Positions 54,848 to 63,999 of a DNA stretch of 64,000 nt are shown here, piece by piece (position 1 is the first letter of the stretch; each line of letters starts with the position of its first letter). The stretch covers positions 1-64,000 of the forward strand of contig JAITMC010000040.1 in NCBI GenBank assembly GCA_031277615.1, written 5' to 3'. Made by a program: the position numbers and the translations under genes. Source of the DNA: Chryseobacterium sp. GTDB taxonomy: Bacteria > Bacteroidota > Bacteroidia > Flavobacteriales > Weeksellaceae. The notes below the pieces were generated by a model. It did not search any database, was not told the DNA's origin, and was given only the letters and a program-made list of their open reading frames with translations.

Positions 54848-55282
54848 ATGGAAAATTCAAAACCGCCTAAATTAGATAACCAGATCTGCTTCCCACTGTA
54901 TGTCATTGCCAAAGAGATCACAGGTCTTTACCGTCCTTTTCTTGATGAGCTCGATATTACCTATCCCCAGTATCTCGTCATGATGGTGCTGTGGGAAAAT
55001 GACGGGGTTACAGTAAGCCACATCGGGGATAAACTGTATCTGGACAGCGGAACCTTAACTCCTCTTCTCAAAAGACTGGAGAGCAAGGACTATATTATCC
55101 GGAAAAGGAAAATAGAGGATGAAAGGGTCGTTGAAGTATTTTTAACAGAAACCGGCAAACAGCTCCAGGAAAAAGCCTGTGAAATTCCGGTAAAAATTCA
55201 GAATAAGATCGGGGTACAGCCTGAAGATCTTCTGCATCTGAAAGACACGATTTTAAAAATATTAAACAAAATAGAAAAATAA
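54848..55282 (+). CDS. ohrR: MarR/OhrR-type peroxide-sensing repressor
   Basis: A 144-residue MarR-family winged-helix protein. The N-terminal Cys in LDNQICFPLYVIAKE is at the reactive Cys position of OhrR, whose oxidation by organic hydroperoxides releases DNA. The DNA-binding part is TVSHIGDKLYLDSGTLTPLLKRLESKDYI. Its stop overlaps the ohr start by one base (TAATG). Confidence 0.88.
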   Translation: MENSKPPKLDNQICFPLYVIAKEITGLYRPFLDELDITYPQYLVMMVLWENDGVTVSHIGDKLYLDSGTLTPLLKRLESKDYIIRKRKIEDERVVEVFLTETGKQLQEKACEIPVKIQNKIGVQPEDLLHLKDTILKILNKIEK

Positions 55283-55704
55283 TGAAAACCTTATATACAA
55301 CAAAAGTAACTGCACAGGGCGGAAGAAACGGCCATGTAAAAAGTGAAAACGGAGTTTTGAACCTTGACGTAAGAATGCCTAAAGCACTAGGCGGCGGGAA
55401 TGATGACTTTACCAACCCTGAAATGCTTTTTGCAGCCGGTTATTCAGCGTGTTTCGACAGTGCTTTAAACCGTGTGATCAGTCTTTCCAAAATAAAAACC
55501 GGAGAAACAACCGTTACAGCACAGGTAAGTATAGGACAGCTTGAAAACGGAGGATTCGGGCTGGCAGCGAAACTGGATGTAAATATTCCGGATGTTTCTA
55601 TTGAAGAAGCTCAGGCGCTTACGGAAAAAGCACACGAAATCTGCCCATATTCCAATGCAACAAGAAACAATATGGAAGTAAAACTTTCTGTAACGAATAA
55701 TTAA
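55282..55704 (+). CDS. ohr: organic hydroperoxide resistance protein
   Basis: A 140-residue Ohr/OsmC-family thiol peroxidase reducing organic hydroperoxides. Both catalytic cysteines are present, in AGYSACFDSAL and EICPYSNATRNN. Translationally coupled to ohrR. A terminator follows. Confidence 0.95.
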   Translation: MKTLYTTKVTAQGGRNGHVKSENGVLNLDVRMPKALGGGNDDFTNPEMLFAAGYSACFDSALNRVISLSKIKTGETTVTAQVSIGQLENGGFGLAAKLDVNIPDVSIEEAQALTEKAHEICPYSNATRNNMEVKLSVTNN

Positions 55705-55721
55705 TAATGCACTATATTTAT

Positions 55722-55753
55722 AAAACATCTTATTTTTTTAAGTAAGATGTTTT
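55722..55753 (+). terminator. terminator of the ohr operon
   Basis: AAAACATCTTA pairs with TAAGATGTTTT over 11 bases, with a T-run. Confidence 0.85.
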
Positions 55754-56245
55754 TTTATGCTCAAAATTCGCCCTCAACAGATCAGATAATGGAAATAGGT
55801 AAAGGTTCGTTTTCCCACTTTAAAAACCTGCGTCAATCTGTGGGAAACTTTTTTAACCACAAAAGAAATACAAAAGGACATCTTTAAGTTTAATGTTCCG
55901 TGCATAGAAGCTCACAAAAGAATAAAAATCAAAGATTTTTATGGGTGAAATTTTAAATCTGCGGGATCAGCTCAATCAGCCGAGACCATAAAAACATAAG
56001 ATCTGTGCCAATCTGTTGGAAACAGAAACACTTTAGTTCAGGTAAGCCATCACCTTGTGCAAATAAAGTACACTTTAGTTTCTGAAAATCTTTAATTTTC
56101 TCCTACGCGTACTTTTTTTATGCGGTCTCATTTTAACTTCTAAAGTGCACTAAAGTGTTCAAGAAATCTGCATAATCAGCGAAATCCGCGAGATCATAAA
56201 AATATAAGATCTGTGCCAATCTGTGAAATCTGTTGGAAACAGAAA
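55754..56245. repeat. non-coding stretch of CAGAT/ATCTG dispersed repeats
   Basis: No gene. Two related copies of AAGATCTGTGCCAATCTG followed by TTGGAAACAG occur at about 55999-56030 and 56207-56242. An inner stretch starts and ends with ACTTTAG/CTAAAGTG sequences. Related to the tandem array at 56939. Confidence 0.6.
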
Positions 56246-56875
56246 TTATCTTCTCTTCAAATCACTTTTCTGATAAGCATCCACTTTTCTGTAAGCATCA
56301 TTTTTTTCCCGTTCTTTTTTATCTGAAATCAGGATTCCGAAAAGATGATCGATTTCATGTTGAAATATCACTGCTGTAAAACCTTCTACAATTTCAGTAT
56401 ATTTCTGTCCTTTCAAATCAACATATTCTAACTGAATGACTTTGCTTCTGTAAAACTGATCTCTGAAATCCGGAATGGAAAGATCTCCTTCAGGGCCCAG
56501 GTTCTGTATATCTGATTTCCAGACAATCACGGGGTTGATGAAATATTCAAGGGGCTCTCCGTCTTTATCAAAACGCTGTACCCAGATCACTCTCCTGTTG
56601 ATCCCAACCTGAGGAGCCGCGATACCCACTCCTCCATCTGTTGACAGCAGCGATTCTTTCATCCTTTTGACTAAAACGGCTGTATGAGGATCTGTAGCCT
56701 CAATTTCTGAAGAGGGACTTAAGAGTGTTTTATGCTGATGTTCATCGGTAGTCTGATAAATCGGAAGTGCGGTGGTACGATCACCCTGATTGATAATGGA
56801 AATTTCAGCCGGTGTAAATTTCTGGGCATTCACGATTCCCATCAACAAAACAAACAGAAAGGATATTTTTTTCAT
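56246..56875 (-). CDS. exported peptide-deformylase-like protein with altered metal motif
   Basis: A 209-residue protein with a signal peptide (residues 1-17, to VNA) and a deformylase domain. Motif 1 is GVGIAAPQVG (82-91), motif 3 is QHEIDHLFG (His173, Glu174, His177). Motif 2, normally EGCLS, is EGDLS here, so the third metal ligand is Asp131 instead of Cys. Cytosolic deformylase removes formyl from nascent proteins; an exported form with a changed ligand may be a different metallohydrolase. Start at the ATG at 56875. Confidence 0.85.
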   Translation of the reverse strand: MKKISFLFVLLMGIVNAQKFTPAEISIINQGDRTTALPIYQTTDEHQHKTLLSPSSEIEATDPHTAVLVKRMKESLLSTDGGVGIAAPQVGINRRVIWVQRFDKDGEPLEYFINPVIVWKSDIQNLGPEGDLSIPDFRDQFYRSKVIQLEYVDLKGQKYTEIVEGFTAVIFQHEIDHLFGILISDKKEREKNDAYRKVDAYQKSDLKRR

Positions 56876-56892
56876 TGGTACTGAATATGGTA

Positions 56893-56900
56893 CAAAGATA
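56893..56900 (-). promoter_or_regulatory. -7 promoter box of the deformylase-like gene
   Basis: TATCTTTG on the minus strand, a full match, 17 bases before the ATG. Confidence 0.5.
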
Positions 56901-56938
56901 GATGAATATTGATAATTTTCAGACCTGGTGAATTCATA

Positions 56939-57480
56939 TATTTGGGTTCTCACAGATGCCACAAATAACACAGATTTTAATAGCAGAGCGATATCTATTA
57001 TATATTACAGAGCGAATATCTGCGAAATCTGTGCGATCTGTGGAAAAATAAAAAATGGCTACATCTGATCTAAGCTATAATATTTTGGTTCCCACAGATT
57101 TCCCAGATGACACAGATCTTAATAGCAGAATGCTATCTATTATATATTACAGAGCGAATATCTGCGATATCTGTGTGATCTGCGGGAAAATAAAAAATGT
57201 CTGCATCTGATCGAAGTTATAATATTTTGGTTCCCACAGATTTCTCAGATGATACAGATTTTAATAGCAGAACGCTATCTATTATATATATTACAGAGCA
57301 AATATCTGCGATATCTGTGTGATCTGCGGGAAAATAAAAAATGTCTACATCTGATCGAAGTTATAATATTTTGGTTCCCACAGATTTCCCAGATGACACA
57401 GATTTTAATAGCAGAACGTTATCTATTATATATTACAGAGCGAATATCTGCGAAATCTGTGTGATCTGCGGGAAAATAAA
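56939..57480. repeat. tandem array of four 142-bp units
   Basis: Four units of 142-144 bases start near 56939, 57081, 57223 and 57367. Each begins TTTTGGTTCCCACAGAT, has CAGAT-rich left arms, a centre with CTATCTATTATATATTACAG, and ATCTGTGTGATCTGCGGGAA-like right arms; the two arms are imperfect inverse complements, so each unit can form a long hairpin. Confidence 0.85.
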
Positions 57481-57502
57481 AAAACAGACCGGAGCCTGTT
57501 TT
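57481..57502 (-). terminator. chaN terminator
   Basis: AAAACAG pairs with CTGTTTT over an 8-base GC-rich loop, with a T-run on the minus strand; 24 bases past the stop. Confidence 0.7.
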
Positions 57503-57525
57503 CATTTATAATAGCCTGAACATGA

Positions 57526-58398
57526 TTAAAAAGTCTTCGTCATATCCGCAGGAATGATCAGATTGAAATCTGTTGGAATATAATCCTTTGCAGGCACCTT
57601 CAGTTCCGGATCTTCAGATTCAAAAACAGAGATGACCGCCATTTTAAGGTTTGGGTTTTTCTGTTTGATGTACCAGTAGATACCACCGAATTCTTTGCTG
57701 TGATAATTTCCGTTGTAATGGATAAACGTTTTTCCGGCCTGGATATTTTTCAGGATCGATTCAGCCATCGTGGCATCTTTTACCGCCTGGGCTGAGATAA
57801 AGTTCATCACTTTTGTGCCTTCGGCATGGTCACCCATCATGGCTTTCATTTCGGGATATCCGGGAGTGTCCAGGGTTACTTTGATCGGCAGCTGGGCTAT
57901 GTAGTTTTTTTCCTGTGCACTTAGCTTATTTAACGATTCTATACCTTCTTTAGCGGTTTGTGATGCATATCTCCTGGGAATATTGGTGGCAATAAAGCTC
58001 AGTTTTTTCTGTTTTGCGAAATCTACCAGCGGCTTATAATCCGTGGCATAATTGTTCCACAAGCGGGCTGAGTCTTTCAGGGTTTTGGCATCAAATTTTC
58101 CGCTCAGATAGTTGTTCAGCTGGGACTGGTTGTCTCTTTCAAACATTTCGGCTCCCAGGATGATCTGTCCGTTTTTCTTTTCGGATACCGCTTCCGTTAT
58201 TTTCAGCTGAAGCCAGTGATTGACGGAACTATTATGATTTTCGCCAAAGAAAACCACATCATATTCTGCCAGTTCTTTAACGAGTTTATCGGTCTTTACT
58301 TCTTTTCCTTTTTTATCATAAAACTGATAGGCTTTAAAATCCTGTGCGTTGAGTTTACAGAATCCGGCCAGCAATACGGCGATGAAAATATTCTTCAT
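57526..58398 (-). CDS. chaN: ChaN-family haem-binding protein
   Basis: A 290-residue exported protein (signal peptide 1-18) of the ChaN/DUF399 family. Motifs: VVFFGENHNSSVNHWLQ, ILGAEMFERDNQ, and FIHYNGNYHSKEFGG. ChaN-type proteins bind haem or iron at the cell surface. The signal lacks a clear lipobox, unlike many relatives. It follows the hmu genes on the same strand but behind a terminator, so it is partly separate. Confidence 0.9.
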   Translation of the reverse strand: MKNIFIAVLLAGFCKLNAQDFKAYQFYDKKGKEVKTDKLVKELAEYDVVFFGENHNSSVNHWLQLKITEAVSEKKNGQIILGAEMFERDNQSQLNNYLSGKFDAKTLKDSARLWNNYATDYKPLVDFAKQKKLSFIATNIPRRYASQTAKEGIESLNKLSAQEKNYIAQLPIKVTLDTPGYPEMKAMMGDHAEGTKVMNFISAQAVKDATMAESILKNIQAGKTFIHYNGNYHSKEFGGIYWYIKQKNPNLKMAVISVFESEDPELKVPAKDYIPTDFNLIIPADMTKTF

Positions 58399-58468
58399 TT
58401 CCTTTTATTTAATTATAATCACAAATTACATTTTTTTGAGAATCCGTCTGCGAATCCATTCAAAAAAA

Positions 58469-58499
58469 AGCCGCCTTGAATTAAAAAAACAAAACGGCT
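58469..58499 (-). terminator. terminator of the hmu operon
   Basis: AGCCGTTTTG pairs with CAAGGCGGCT on the minus strand (two G-U pairs), followed by a T8 run; just past the hmuS stop. Confidence 0.7.
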
Positions 58500-58519
58500 C
58501 ATTCAAAATCATCTAATTA

Positions 58520-59548
58520 TTATTTTTCCAGTTCTGCTACAAGGTCTTTCCACTCCTGCAGTTCAGGGATTCCCGGTTTTCTTTTTCCAAAGAACTGAAC
58601 GATGAAATCACCTTCCTTATTGAAGACTTCAATCGCCGTTACTTCCCCGTCTTCCGTAGGTTTTTTAACGATCCATGCTTCTGCAATCTTCGTAACATCC
58701 ATATGCAGGTTGAAATCAGGATCCATTACATTAAACCACTGTTGGTGCCAAAGGGTTTTCTTCACATTTCCGGTATGGATCTGGATGATTCCTCTGTTGC
58801 CTACAAATACCATGATCGGAATATTTTTTTCTGAAGCATCCTCCAGTACATTCACAACTTTAGCGTTGTCGATTTTCTTTGTAAAGCCTTCCGGAGCTAA
58901 TCTTAAAGCCTGTGTTCTGCTTACTCCGAATTTTCTGGTCATCATAAAGAAGTCATGGGTATCTTTTAATTCGGTCCATGCTTTTTTAAATCCTTCGGCA
59001 TCTATTTCAGAATCCGGCTTTTCGGCGGCTTTTGGAGCGACTGCTTCAAAAACTAAAGCTTCGTTCTGATCGTCTGCCTTATATTTTTCAGCAATAGTAT
59101 CGAAAGCAGCTTCATTACTGTTTTTCGTTAGGTAGATTTTATGCATGGCAAGACCGTCTTTTCCGAAGAACTGAAGGCTTTTTTTGTCTCCTTCCACGAC
59201 AGCAAATGCAAACTTCCAGTGGTTCAGGAAGATTCTGAGGTCGATATCTTCGCCTACAAAAAGCTGTGCATGTGGACTGCTGAAGTCTCCGTTCTGATAA
59301 GTCCCTTTTCTTTCATGTACGCATTCGTCATTACGGGTAAGAGCCATTACTTTTCCAAGCTGTTCTGCTTCTGTAAGGATATTCTGAAATTCAGGCTTCA
59401 GAACCGTTACTCCCTCTCCTATGCTTGTTGCCAGTAGTTCCGCTTCGCTTACTTCCAGCTGTGCTGCTGCATTTCTTATTCTGATGTGTGGGTTTTCTGC
59501 TTTCAGAGCTTCCCATTTTTCCTTCAGATCATGTACTAATGTGCTCAT
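58520..59548 (-). CDS. hmuS: haemin-degrading factor HmuS/HemS
   Basis: A 342-residue cytoplasmic haem-handling protein built of two related halves (HemS/ChuS type). The first half includes VMALTRNDECVHERKGTY (with the haem-ligand region) and the second half VMVFVGNRGIIQIHTGNVKK. Such proteins sequester or open imported haem. Five bases after the methyltransferase gene in the operon. Confidence 0.9.
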   Translation of the reverse strand: MSTLVHDLKEKWEALKAENPHIRIRNAAAQLEVSEAELLATSIGEGVTVLKPEFQNILTEAEQLGKVMALTRNDECVHERKGTYQNGDFSSPHAQLFVGEDIDLRIFLNHWKFAFAVVEGDKKSLQFFGKDGLAMHKIYLTKNSNEAAFDTIAEKYKADDQNEALVFEAVAPKAAEKPDSEIDAEGFKKAWTELKDTHDFFMMTRKFGVSRTQALRLAPEGFTKKIDNAKVVNVLEDASEKNIPIMVFVGNRGIIQIHTGNVKKTLWHQQWFNVMDPDFNLHMDVTKIAEAWIVKKPTEDGEVTAIEVFNKEGDFIVQFFGKRKPGIPELQEWKDLVAELEK

Positions 59549-59552
59549 TATT

Positions 59553-60203
59553 TTATTTTTTTATGGTTAAAACTGTGTAAATTCTTTTGATTGTTTCGTC
59601 TCCTGTTTTACTTTTTATTTCTTCTTCTTTTTCGGAGATTTTCATTCTTTTGAAATGGCTTCTGGAGACCAGTTCTTCCATTTCATCGTTATTATAGAGG
59701 GTAAAATTGTATTCCGTAAATGGCAGCTTCTCCATGAAATCCTTCTGTCCGAATGTGATTGCTACGGTTCCCTCATTTTTCAGGACTCTGTATATTTCAT
59801 TCAGAAAATCCACCGGTTCCTCCCAGAAGTACAGGGTATTGACGGTGAATATTTTATCAAAGGTTTTATCTTCAAAAGGAAGTTTTTTTCCTTCATACAA
59901 AACAAATTCCGCCTGACCATCGAATTCTTTATTAAGCTTTTTAGCTTCCCGGTGCATGGTTTCGGAAATATCAATGCCTGTATATTTAAGGTGCGCGGCT
60001 CTGCTGAAGATTTCTCTCAGATGTCCGGCGTTTCCGTGTCCTATTTCCAGAATATGCTCATGATCTTCTATGGCCAGAGTTCTGATGCTTTCCAGCGTCA
60101 TTCCGATATTGGTAGCATTCATCATTTCACCGATCTCTATTCCTTTTTCGCCCTGAGGATTGGCGAGATGCTGTGCGAGGATCTTTAAATCGTCTTTTTC
60201 CAT
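59553..60203 (-). CDS. SAM-dependent methyltransferase in the haem operon
   Basis: A 216-residue class I methyltransferase. SAM-binding motif ILEIGHGNAGHLREIF, then GIDISETM and FDKIFTVNTLYFWEEP. Two bases from hmuV and four from hmuS, so surely co-transcribed with haem uptake genes. Radical or other methyltransferases act in some haem-breakdown pathways, but this type has no known haem role to my knowledge; substrate unknown. Confidence 0.88.
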   Translation of the reverse strand: MEKDDLKILAQHLANPQGEKGIEIGEMMNATNIGMTLESIRTLAIEDHEHILEIGHGNAGHLREIFSRAAHLKYTGIDISETMHREAKKLNKEFDGQAEFVLYEGKKLPFEDKTFDKIFTVNTLYFWEEPVDFLNEIYRVLKNEGTVAITFGQKDFMEKLPFTEYNFTLYNNDEMEELVSRSHFKRMKISEKEEEIKSKTGDETIKRIYTVLTIKK

Positions 60204-60205
60204 GG

Positions 60206-60976
60206 TTATCCAAAAATGATCATAGGGTTATTGGTAATCGGGTGTCCGCAAATGGTGCACGGGAAGTTGTAGGCATTGCTGATATTTTCAGCGGTAAAAA
60301 CTTCCTCCGGGGTTCCGTATGCGGAGACTTTCCCTGATTTCATTAATAAAATTTTGTCTGCAAACTGTGCGGCGAGGTTCAGGTCATGAAGTACTACAAT
60401 GGCGCTGTTGGCTTTTTGGGTAAAGTTTTTAATGATCTCCAAAGCTTTGTACTGATGTCTGATATCCAGGTTATTAAGCGGTTCATCCAGAAAAACCAGT
60501 TTATGGGCAATATCATTCTGCAGCTGTGCCATTACTCTTGACAGGTGGACACGCTGTTTCTCGCCTCCTGAAAGGGTATTGTATTCCCGGTCTTTAAGGT
60601 GTAATATATCGGTTTCATGCATCATTCCTTCCGTGGCATCCACGTCTTCTTTTCCCGGCTGGGCATCGAAATACGGATATCTGCCCATCATGATCACATC
60701 TTTTACTTCAAGAGGAATGTCGTTGCTGTTGTGTTGGGAAAACTTCGCTTTATGTTTTGAAAGTTCCATAACATTCCATTCGCTGATCGCCTTATCTTTG
60801 AAGAGTACTTTCTGTCTGTTCTTCACTTCATTGGCAAGAACACTCAGCAAACTTGATTTTCCGGCTCCGTTAGGTCCTACAATGGCAAGAAATTCACCAT
60901 ATTCCACGGAAACATCCACGCCGTCCAGAATATGAAATTCTTTGTGTTTATAGCTGATCTGATGTGCCTTTATCAT
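60206..60976 (-). CDS. hmuV: haem ABC transporter ATPase
   Basis: A 256-residue ABC ATPase of the HmuV/FecE class. Walker A GPNGAGKSSLL, signature LSGGEKQRVHLSR, Walker B LVFLDEPLNNLD. Start shares a base with the permease stop (TAATG). Energises haem import with HmuU and HmuT. Confidence 0.95.
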   Translation of the reverse strand: MIKAHQISYKHKEFHILDGVDVSVEYGEFLAIVGPNGAGKSSLLSVLANEVKNRQKVLFKDKAISEWNVMELSKHKAKFSQHNSNDIPLEVKDVIMMGRYPYFDAQPGKEDVDATEGMMHETDILHLKDREYNTLSGGEKQRVHLSRVMAQLQNDIAHKLVFLDEPLNNLDIRHQYKALEIIKNFTQKANSAIVVLHDLNLAAQFADKILLMKSGKVSAYGTPEEVFTAENISNAYNFPCTICGHPITNNPMIIFG

Positions 60977-62016
60977 TACAGTGATTTTTTGAATTTAACT
61001 AAAATAGCAATAAAAATAGGACCTCCCATCAATGCTGTAAGAATCCCGATCGGCAGTTCCGAAGGTTCCACAATGCTTCTGCTGAAGGTATCTGCAGTAA
61101 GAAGCAGGATACTTCCGCATGATGCTGACAGAGGCAGGATAAACGTATAATTGGATTTGAACAGCAGCCTTAAAATGTAAGGGACGATGAGTCCTACAAA
61201 GCCTATTGTTCCTGAAAATGCCACACATATTCCCACCATAAGGGCCACGGTAATGATGATCTGTTTTTTCAGTTTTTCCACGTTTATTCCAAGGTGCTGG
61301 GCATCTTTTTCTCCCAGCATCATGGCATTGAGTGCTTTTCCTTTCGGAAGCAGGATGATGTAGGAAATGATCAGCACAATAGCTAAAATAATATTCTTCG
61401 TCCAGGTTGCCGCAGCAAGGCTTCCCAAGTTCCAGAATGTCAGATCACGGAGCTGCTCATCTTTGGCGATGTAGATCAGAAAACCTGTGATAGAAAAACC
61501 GATGGCGGTAATGGCGACTCCTGTAAGAAGCATCATCACAACATTGGTTTTCCCTCCGTTGGTTGAGATCCTGTATACCAGCATCATGGATAAAAAAGAT
61601 CCTATAAAAGCAGCGATACCTACCAGTGAAAACTGTACGGCTTCAGGAAGATACTCTTTGAAATGTCCTCCTAAAACAATAGCAATGGCCGCCAGCAATG
61701 TAGCGCCCGATGTAAGTCCTATTAAATCTCCTGTTGCCAGAGGATTTTTGAAAAGTCCCTGCAGGCTTGTTCCTGACACCGCCAGCATGCTCCCTACCAA
61801 AACAGCCATCACGATCCTGGCTGCCCTTACATCCCAGATCACATACTGATCGCTTAAAGATAATCCCGGTTCTCCTTTTATATACTGCCACAAAACTTTG
61901 AAGGGTGAATTTCCTCCAAAATCATAGACGCCTGTATTAAGCGACAGTACTGCAATGATGATCAGCAGTACTGTGCTTATTGTTAAATAAAAGTATAGTT
62001 TACTTTGTGTTCTCAA
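60976..62016 (-). CDS. hmuU: haem ABC transporter permease
   Basis: A 346-residue FecCD-family permease with about ten helices. LNTGVYDFG, VRAARIVMAVLVGSMLAVSGTSLQGLFKNPLA, and VAFSGTIGFVGLIVPYILR are signatures. It overlaps hmuT by 17 bases and hmuV by one. Confidence 0.95.
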   Translation of the reverse strand: MRTQSKLYFYLTISTVLLIIIAVLSLNTGVYDFGGNSPFKVLWQYIKGEPGLSLSDQYVIWDVRAARIVMAVLVGSMLAVSGTSLQGLFKNPLATGDLIGLTSGATLLAAIAIVLGGHFKEYLPEAVQFSLVGIAAFIGSFLSMMLVYRISTNGGKTNVVMMLLTGVAITAIGFSITGFLIYIAKDEQLRDLTFWNLGSLAAATWTKNIILAIVLIISYIILLPKGKALNAMMLGEKDAQHLGINVEKLKKQIIITVALMVGICVAFSGTIGFVGLIVPYILRLLFKSNYTFILPLSASCGSILLLTADTFSRSIVEPSELPIGILTALMGGPIFIAILVKFKKSL

Positions 62017-62878
62017 TTAAAAGTTTGTTTAATCCTAATACTGCTTCTCCTAGTCTCGGTCCGAAACCTGAAACCAATCCTCCGTCCATTGCGATGATCT
62101 TCTTATTTTTCCCGGCATTGGTCTGGGAAACTCCCGGCATCTTAAGGGCTCCTTCATTTCCTCCGGCACCCTGAAGTCCGGTTGCAAAGAAGAACAATAC
62201 ATCCGGGTTAGCTTTTACAACGGCTTCCGGTGTTAAAGGTTTGAAATCCTCAAAATCATTAACGGCATTTTCTCCGCCTGCAAGGCTGATCAGGGAAGCC
62301 ATTGGGGTATTTTTCCCGGCTACCATCAGCATATTTCCTCTGGCATAGATGAACAGTACTTTTGGTTTTTTCTCAATAGGCTGTACCTGCTTCAGATCAG
62401 CATCAATCTTATCATTTAACTTCTGATAGTCTGTATTTCCTACTGCTTTAGCAACATCAGCGATAAGCTTTTTGGTTCCGTCCACCGTGTATTCCTGCTT
62501 AAATACTTCAGTTTTGATTCCGGAAGCTTTGATTTTTCCCATCAATTCCGGATTGATGTCTTTATCAGATGCCAGGATCAGAGTAGGGCTTACCGCCATG
62601 ATCGGCTCAATCGTTATAGATCTTACGTGCCCCAGATTTTTTGCGGTGGCTTTTAAGCTTTCCGGATAGGTACTGGTTACATCGGTTCCAACGATTTCTT
62701 TTTCGTGCCCCAATGCGCTTACAATTTCGGTAATTCCTCCATTCAGGGTTACAATTTTATTATTGCTTTTCGGAGCCTCGGAAGAGGTTTCTGTGGTATT
62801 TTCTTTTTTAGCACCCTCTTCTTTTTTGCAGGAATATACTGCCATTAAGATAGAAGCGGCCAGAATGAATTTTTTCAT
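62000..62878 (-). CDS. hmuT: haem ABC transporter substrate-binding lipoprotein
   Basis: A 292-residue class III periplasmic-binding protein with lipobox VYSC (Cys16). VTLNGGITEIVSALGHEKEIVGTD is the standard N-lobe start for HmuT-like haem binders, and FLFFATGLQGAGGNEGALKMPGV lies in the C-lobe. It delivers haem to HmuUV. The downstream end overlaps hmuU by 17 bases. Confidence 0.92.
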   Translation of the reverse strand: MKKFILAASILMAVYSCKKEEGAKKENTTETSSEAPKSNNKIVTLNGGITEIVSALGHEKEIVGTDVTSTYPESLKATAKNLGHVRSITIEPIMAVSPTLILASDKDINPELMGKIKASGIKTEVFKQEYTVDGTKKLIADVAKAVGNTDYQKLNDKIDADLKQVQPIEKKPKVLFIYARGNMLMVAGKNTPMASLISLAGGENAVNDFEDFKPLTPEAVVKANPDVLFFFATGLQGAGGNEGALKMPGVSQTNAGKNKKIIAMDGGLVSGFGPRLGEAVLGLNKLLIENTK

Positions 62879-62895
62879 GATATACTATTATTTGA

Positions 62896-63999
62896 TTATT
62901 TTAATGCTTTATACTGGAAAGCGGAATGTCCTCTTACACCTTCATCACTGGTAAGTCTGGTAAATCTCAGTTTATAGTACGTTCCTTCTGCATCCTTAAT
63001 AATATAGAATACATTCCCCATCACCTGATATCCTGAAGGTCCTACTTCTCTCCATCCACCTCCGATTACTCTCTGATCATTATAAACCAGCTTGGAGTCT
63101 ACCACATCCGTTTTCTCGAATTTATTAAAAGCCTCAATCGTAGAACCCGAGGCCACTTTTACTTCATAAGCTCCTACTTTACCCATCGTATTGGTAAGCA
63201 CGAAATCGGCATAACTATAGCTTCCCGCACCTTCAATCAGATTGGTAAATACTGAAAAACTGATATCCCATTTATTTTTTTCAGGCTGAATGATGACTTC
63301 CTTCCCGCTTTTTAAGCTGAAAAAAGAATAATTGTAATTACCTGACTTATTAATGGTGGCCTCTTTCATGGTGGTATCATTAAGACCACCATACTTTATT
63401 TTGTATCCGTTACCGCTTCTTACCACCTGTATTTTCATCCATCCTCGTTCTGCTCCTCCTGTAGATACAGATCCCAGGGCAACGTTTCCTACATAAAGCT
63501 CTCTTCCCATATTCACGAGATACACTCCATTTTCAGCATCAGTTGCTTTGATGTCTTCTATAGCCGTATATCCGGAAGGGAAATTTCCTGTTACATCATC
63601 AACATAGATTGAGTTGGCAGGATTGTAGTTGCCTACTTTCACTTTGGCTTTCAAGGCAGTTAAATCCGAGTCTTTTACCGTTGTAATATCTGTTGCATTC
63701 GGGATTTTTGCAGCGGCCATTGTAATGGATGAATTTAAGACCACTTTAAACCCGTCATTTCCTGAATAAAACGCCAGGTCCCAGTCTGTTCTCTGATTAA
63801 CCGTCTGTTTGGGATCTCCGTCAGCATTCACATCACTAAGGTCTATCCAAACCTGATTAGGCTCTGTGTCACCTCCTATAAAAGGATCCACAATCCTTCC
63901 CTGTGAGGGCGGAACAGCTACAGGATCTTCATTATCATTGATACATGACTGTGCAATAAATGATGAACCTACCAGAAGATAAAATAGTATTTTTTTCAT
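62896..63999 (-). CDS. hmuY: HmuY-like haemophore lipoprotein
   Basis: A 367-residue surface lipoprotein (signal to Cys19 in AQSC) of the HmuY family, which takes haem from host or environmental proteins. Two segments look alike: TDWDLAFYSGNDGFKVVLNSS and KWDISFSVFTNL, as in HmuY relatives made of repeated beta units. Starts with ATG at 63999, at the very edge of the window, so the promoter and any TonB receptor lie outside. The single His in RGHSAFQY and several Met may ligate haem. Confidence 0.82.
   Translation of the reverse strand: MKKILFYLLVGSSFIAQSCINDNEDPVAVPPSQGRIVDPFIGGDTEPNQVWIDLSDVNADGDPKQTVNQRTDWDLAFYSGNDGFKVVLNSSITMAAAKIPNATDITTVKDSDLTALKAKVKVGNYNPANSIYVDDVTGNFPSGYTAIEDIKATDAENGVYLVNMGRELYVGNVALGSVSTGGAERGWMKIQVVRSGNGYKIKYGGLNDTTMKEATINKSGNYNYSFFSLKSGKEVIIQPEKNKWDISFSVFTNLIEGAGSYSYADFVLTNTMGKVGAYEVKVASGSTIEAFNKFEKTDVVDSKLVYNDQRVIGGGWREVGPSGYQVMGNVFYIIKDAEGTYYKLRFTRLTSDEGVRGHSAFQYKALK

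Noticed and set aside
57249-57464. 71-residue frame in the 142-bp array
   Set aside because: Repeat-derived, internally duplicated and not conserved between units.
56939-57480. CRISPR array
   Set aside because: Units are contiguous 142-bp near-copies with no unique spacers and no cas genes nearby.
59655-60188. 177-residue plus-strand frame opposite the methyltransferase
   Set aside because: Fully antisense to a motif-supported gene.
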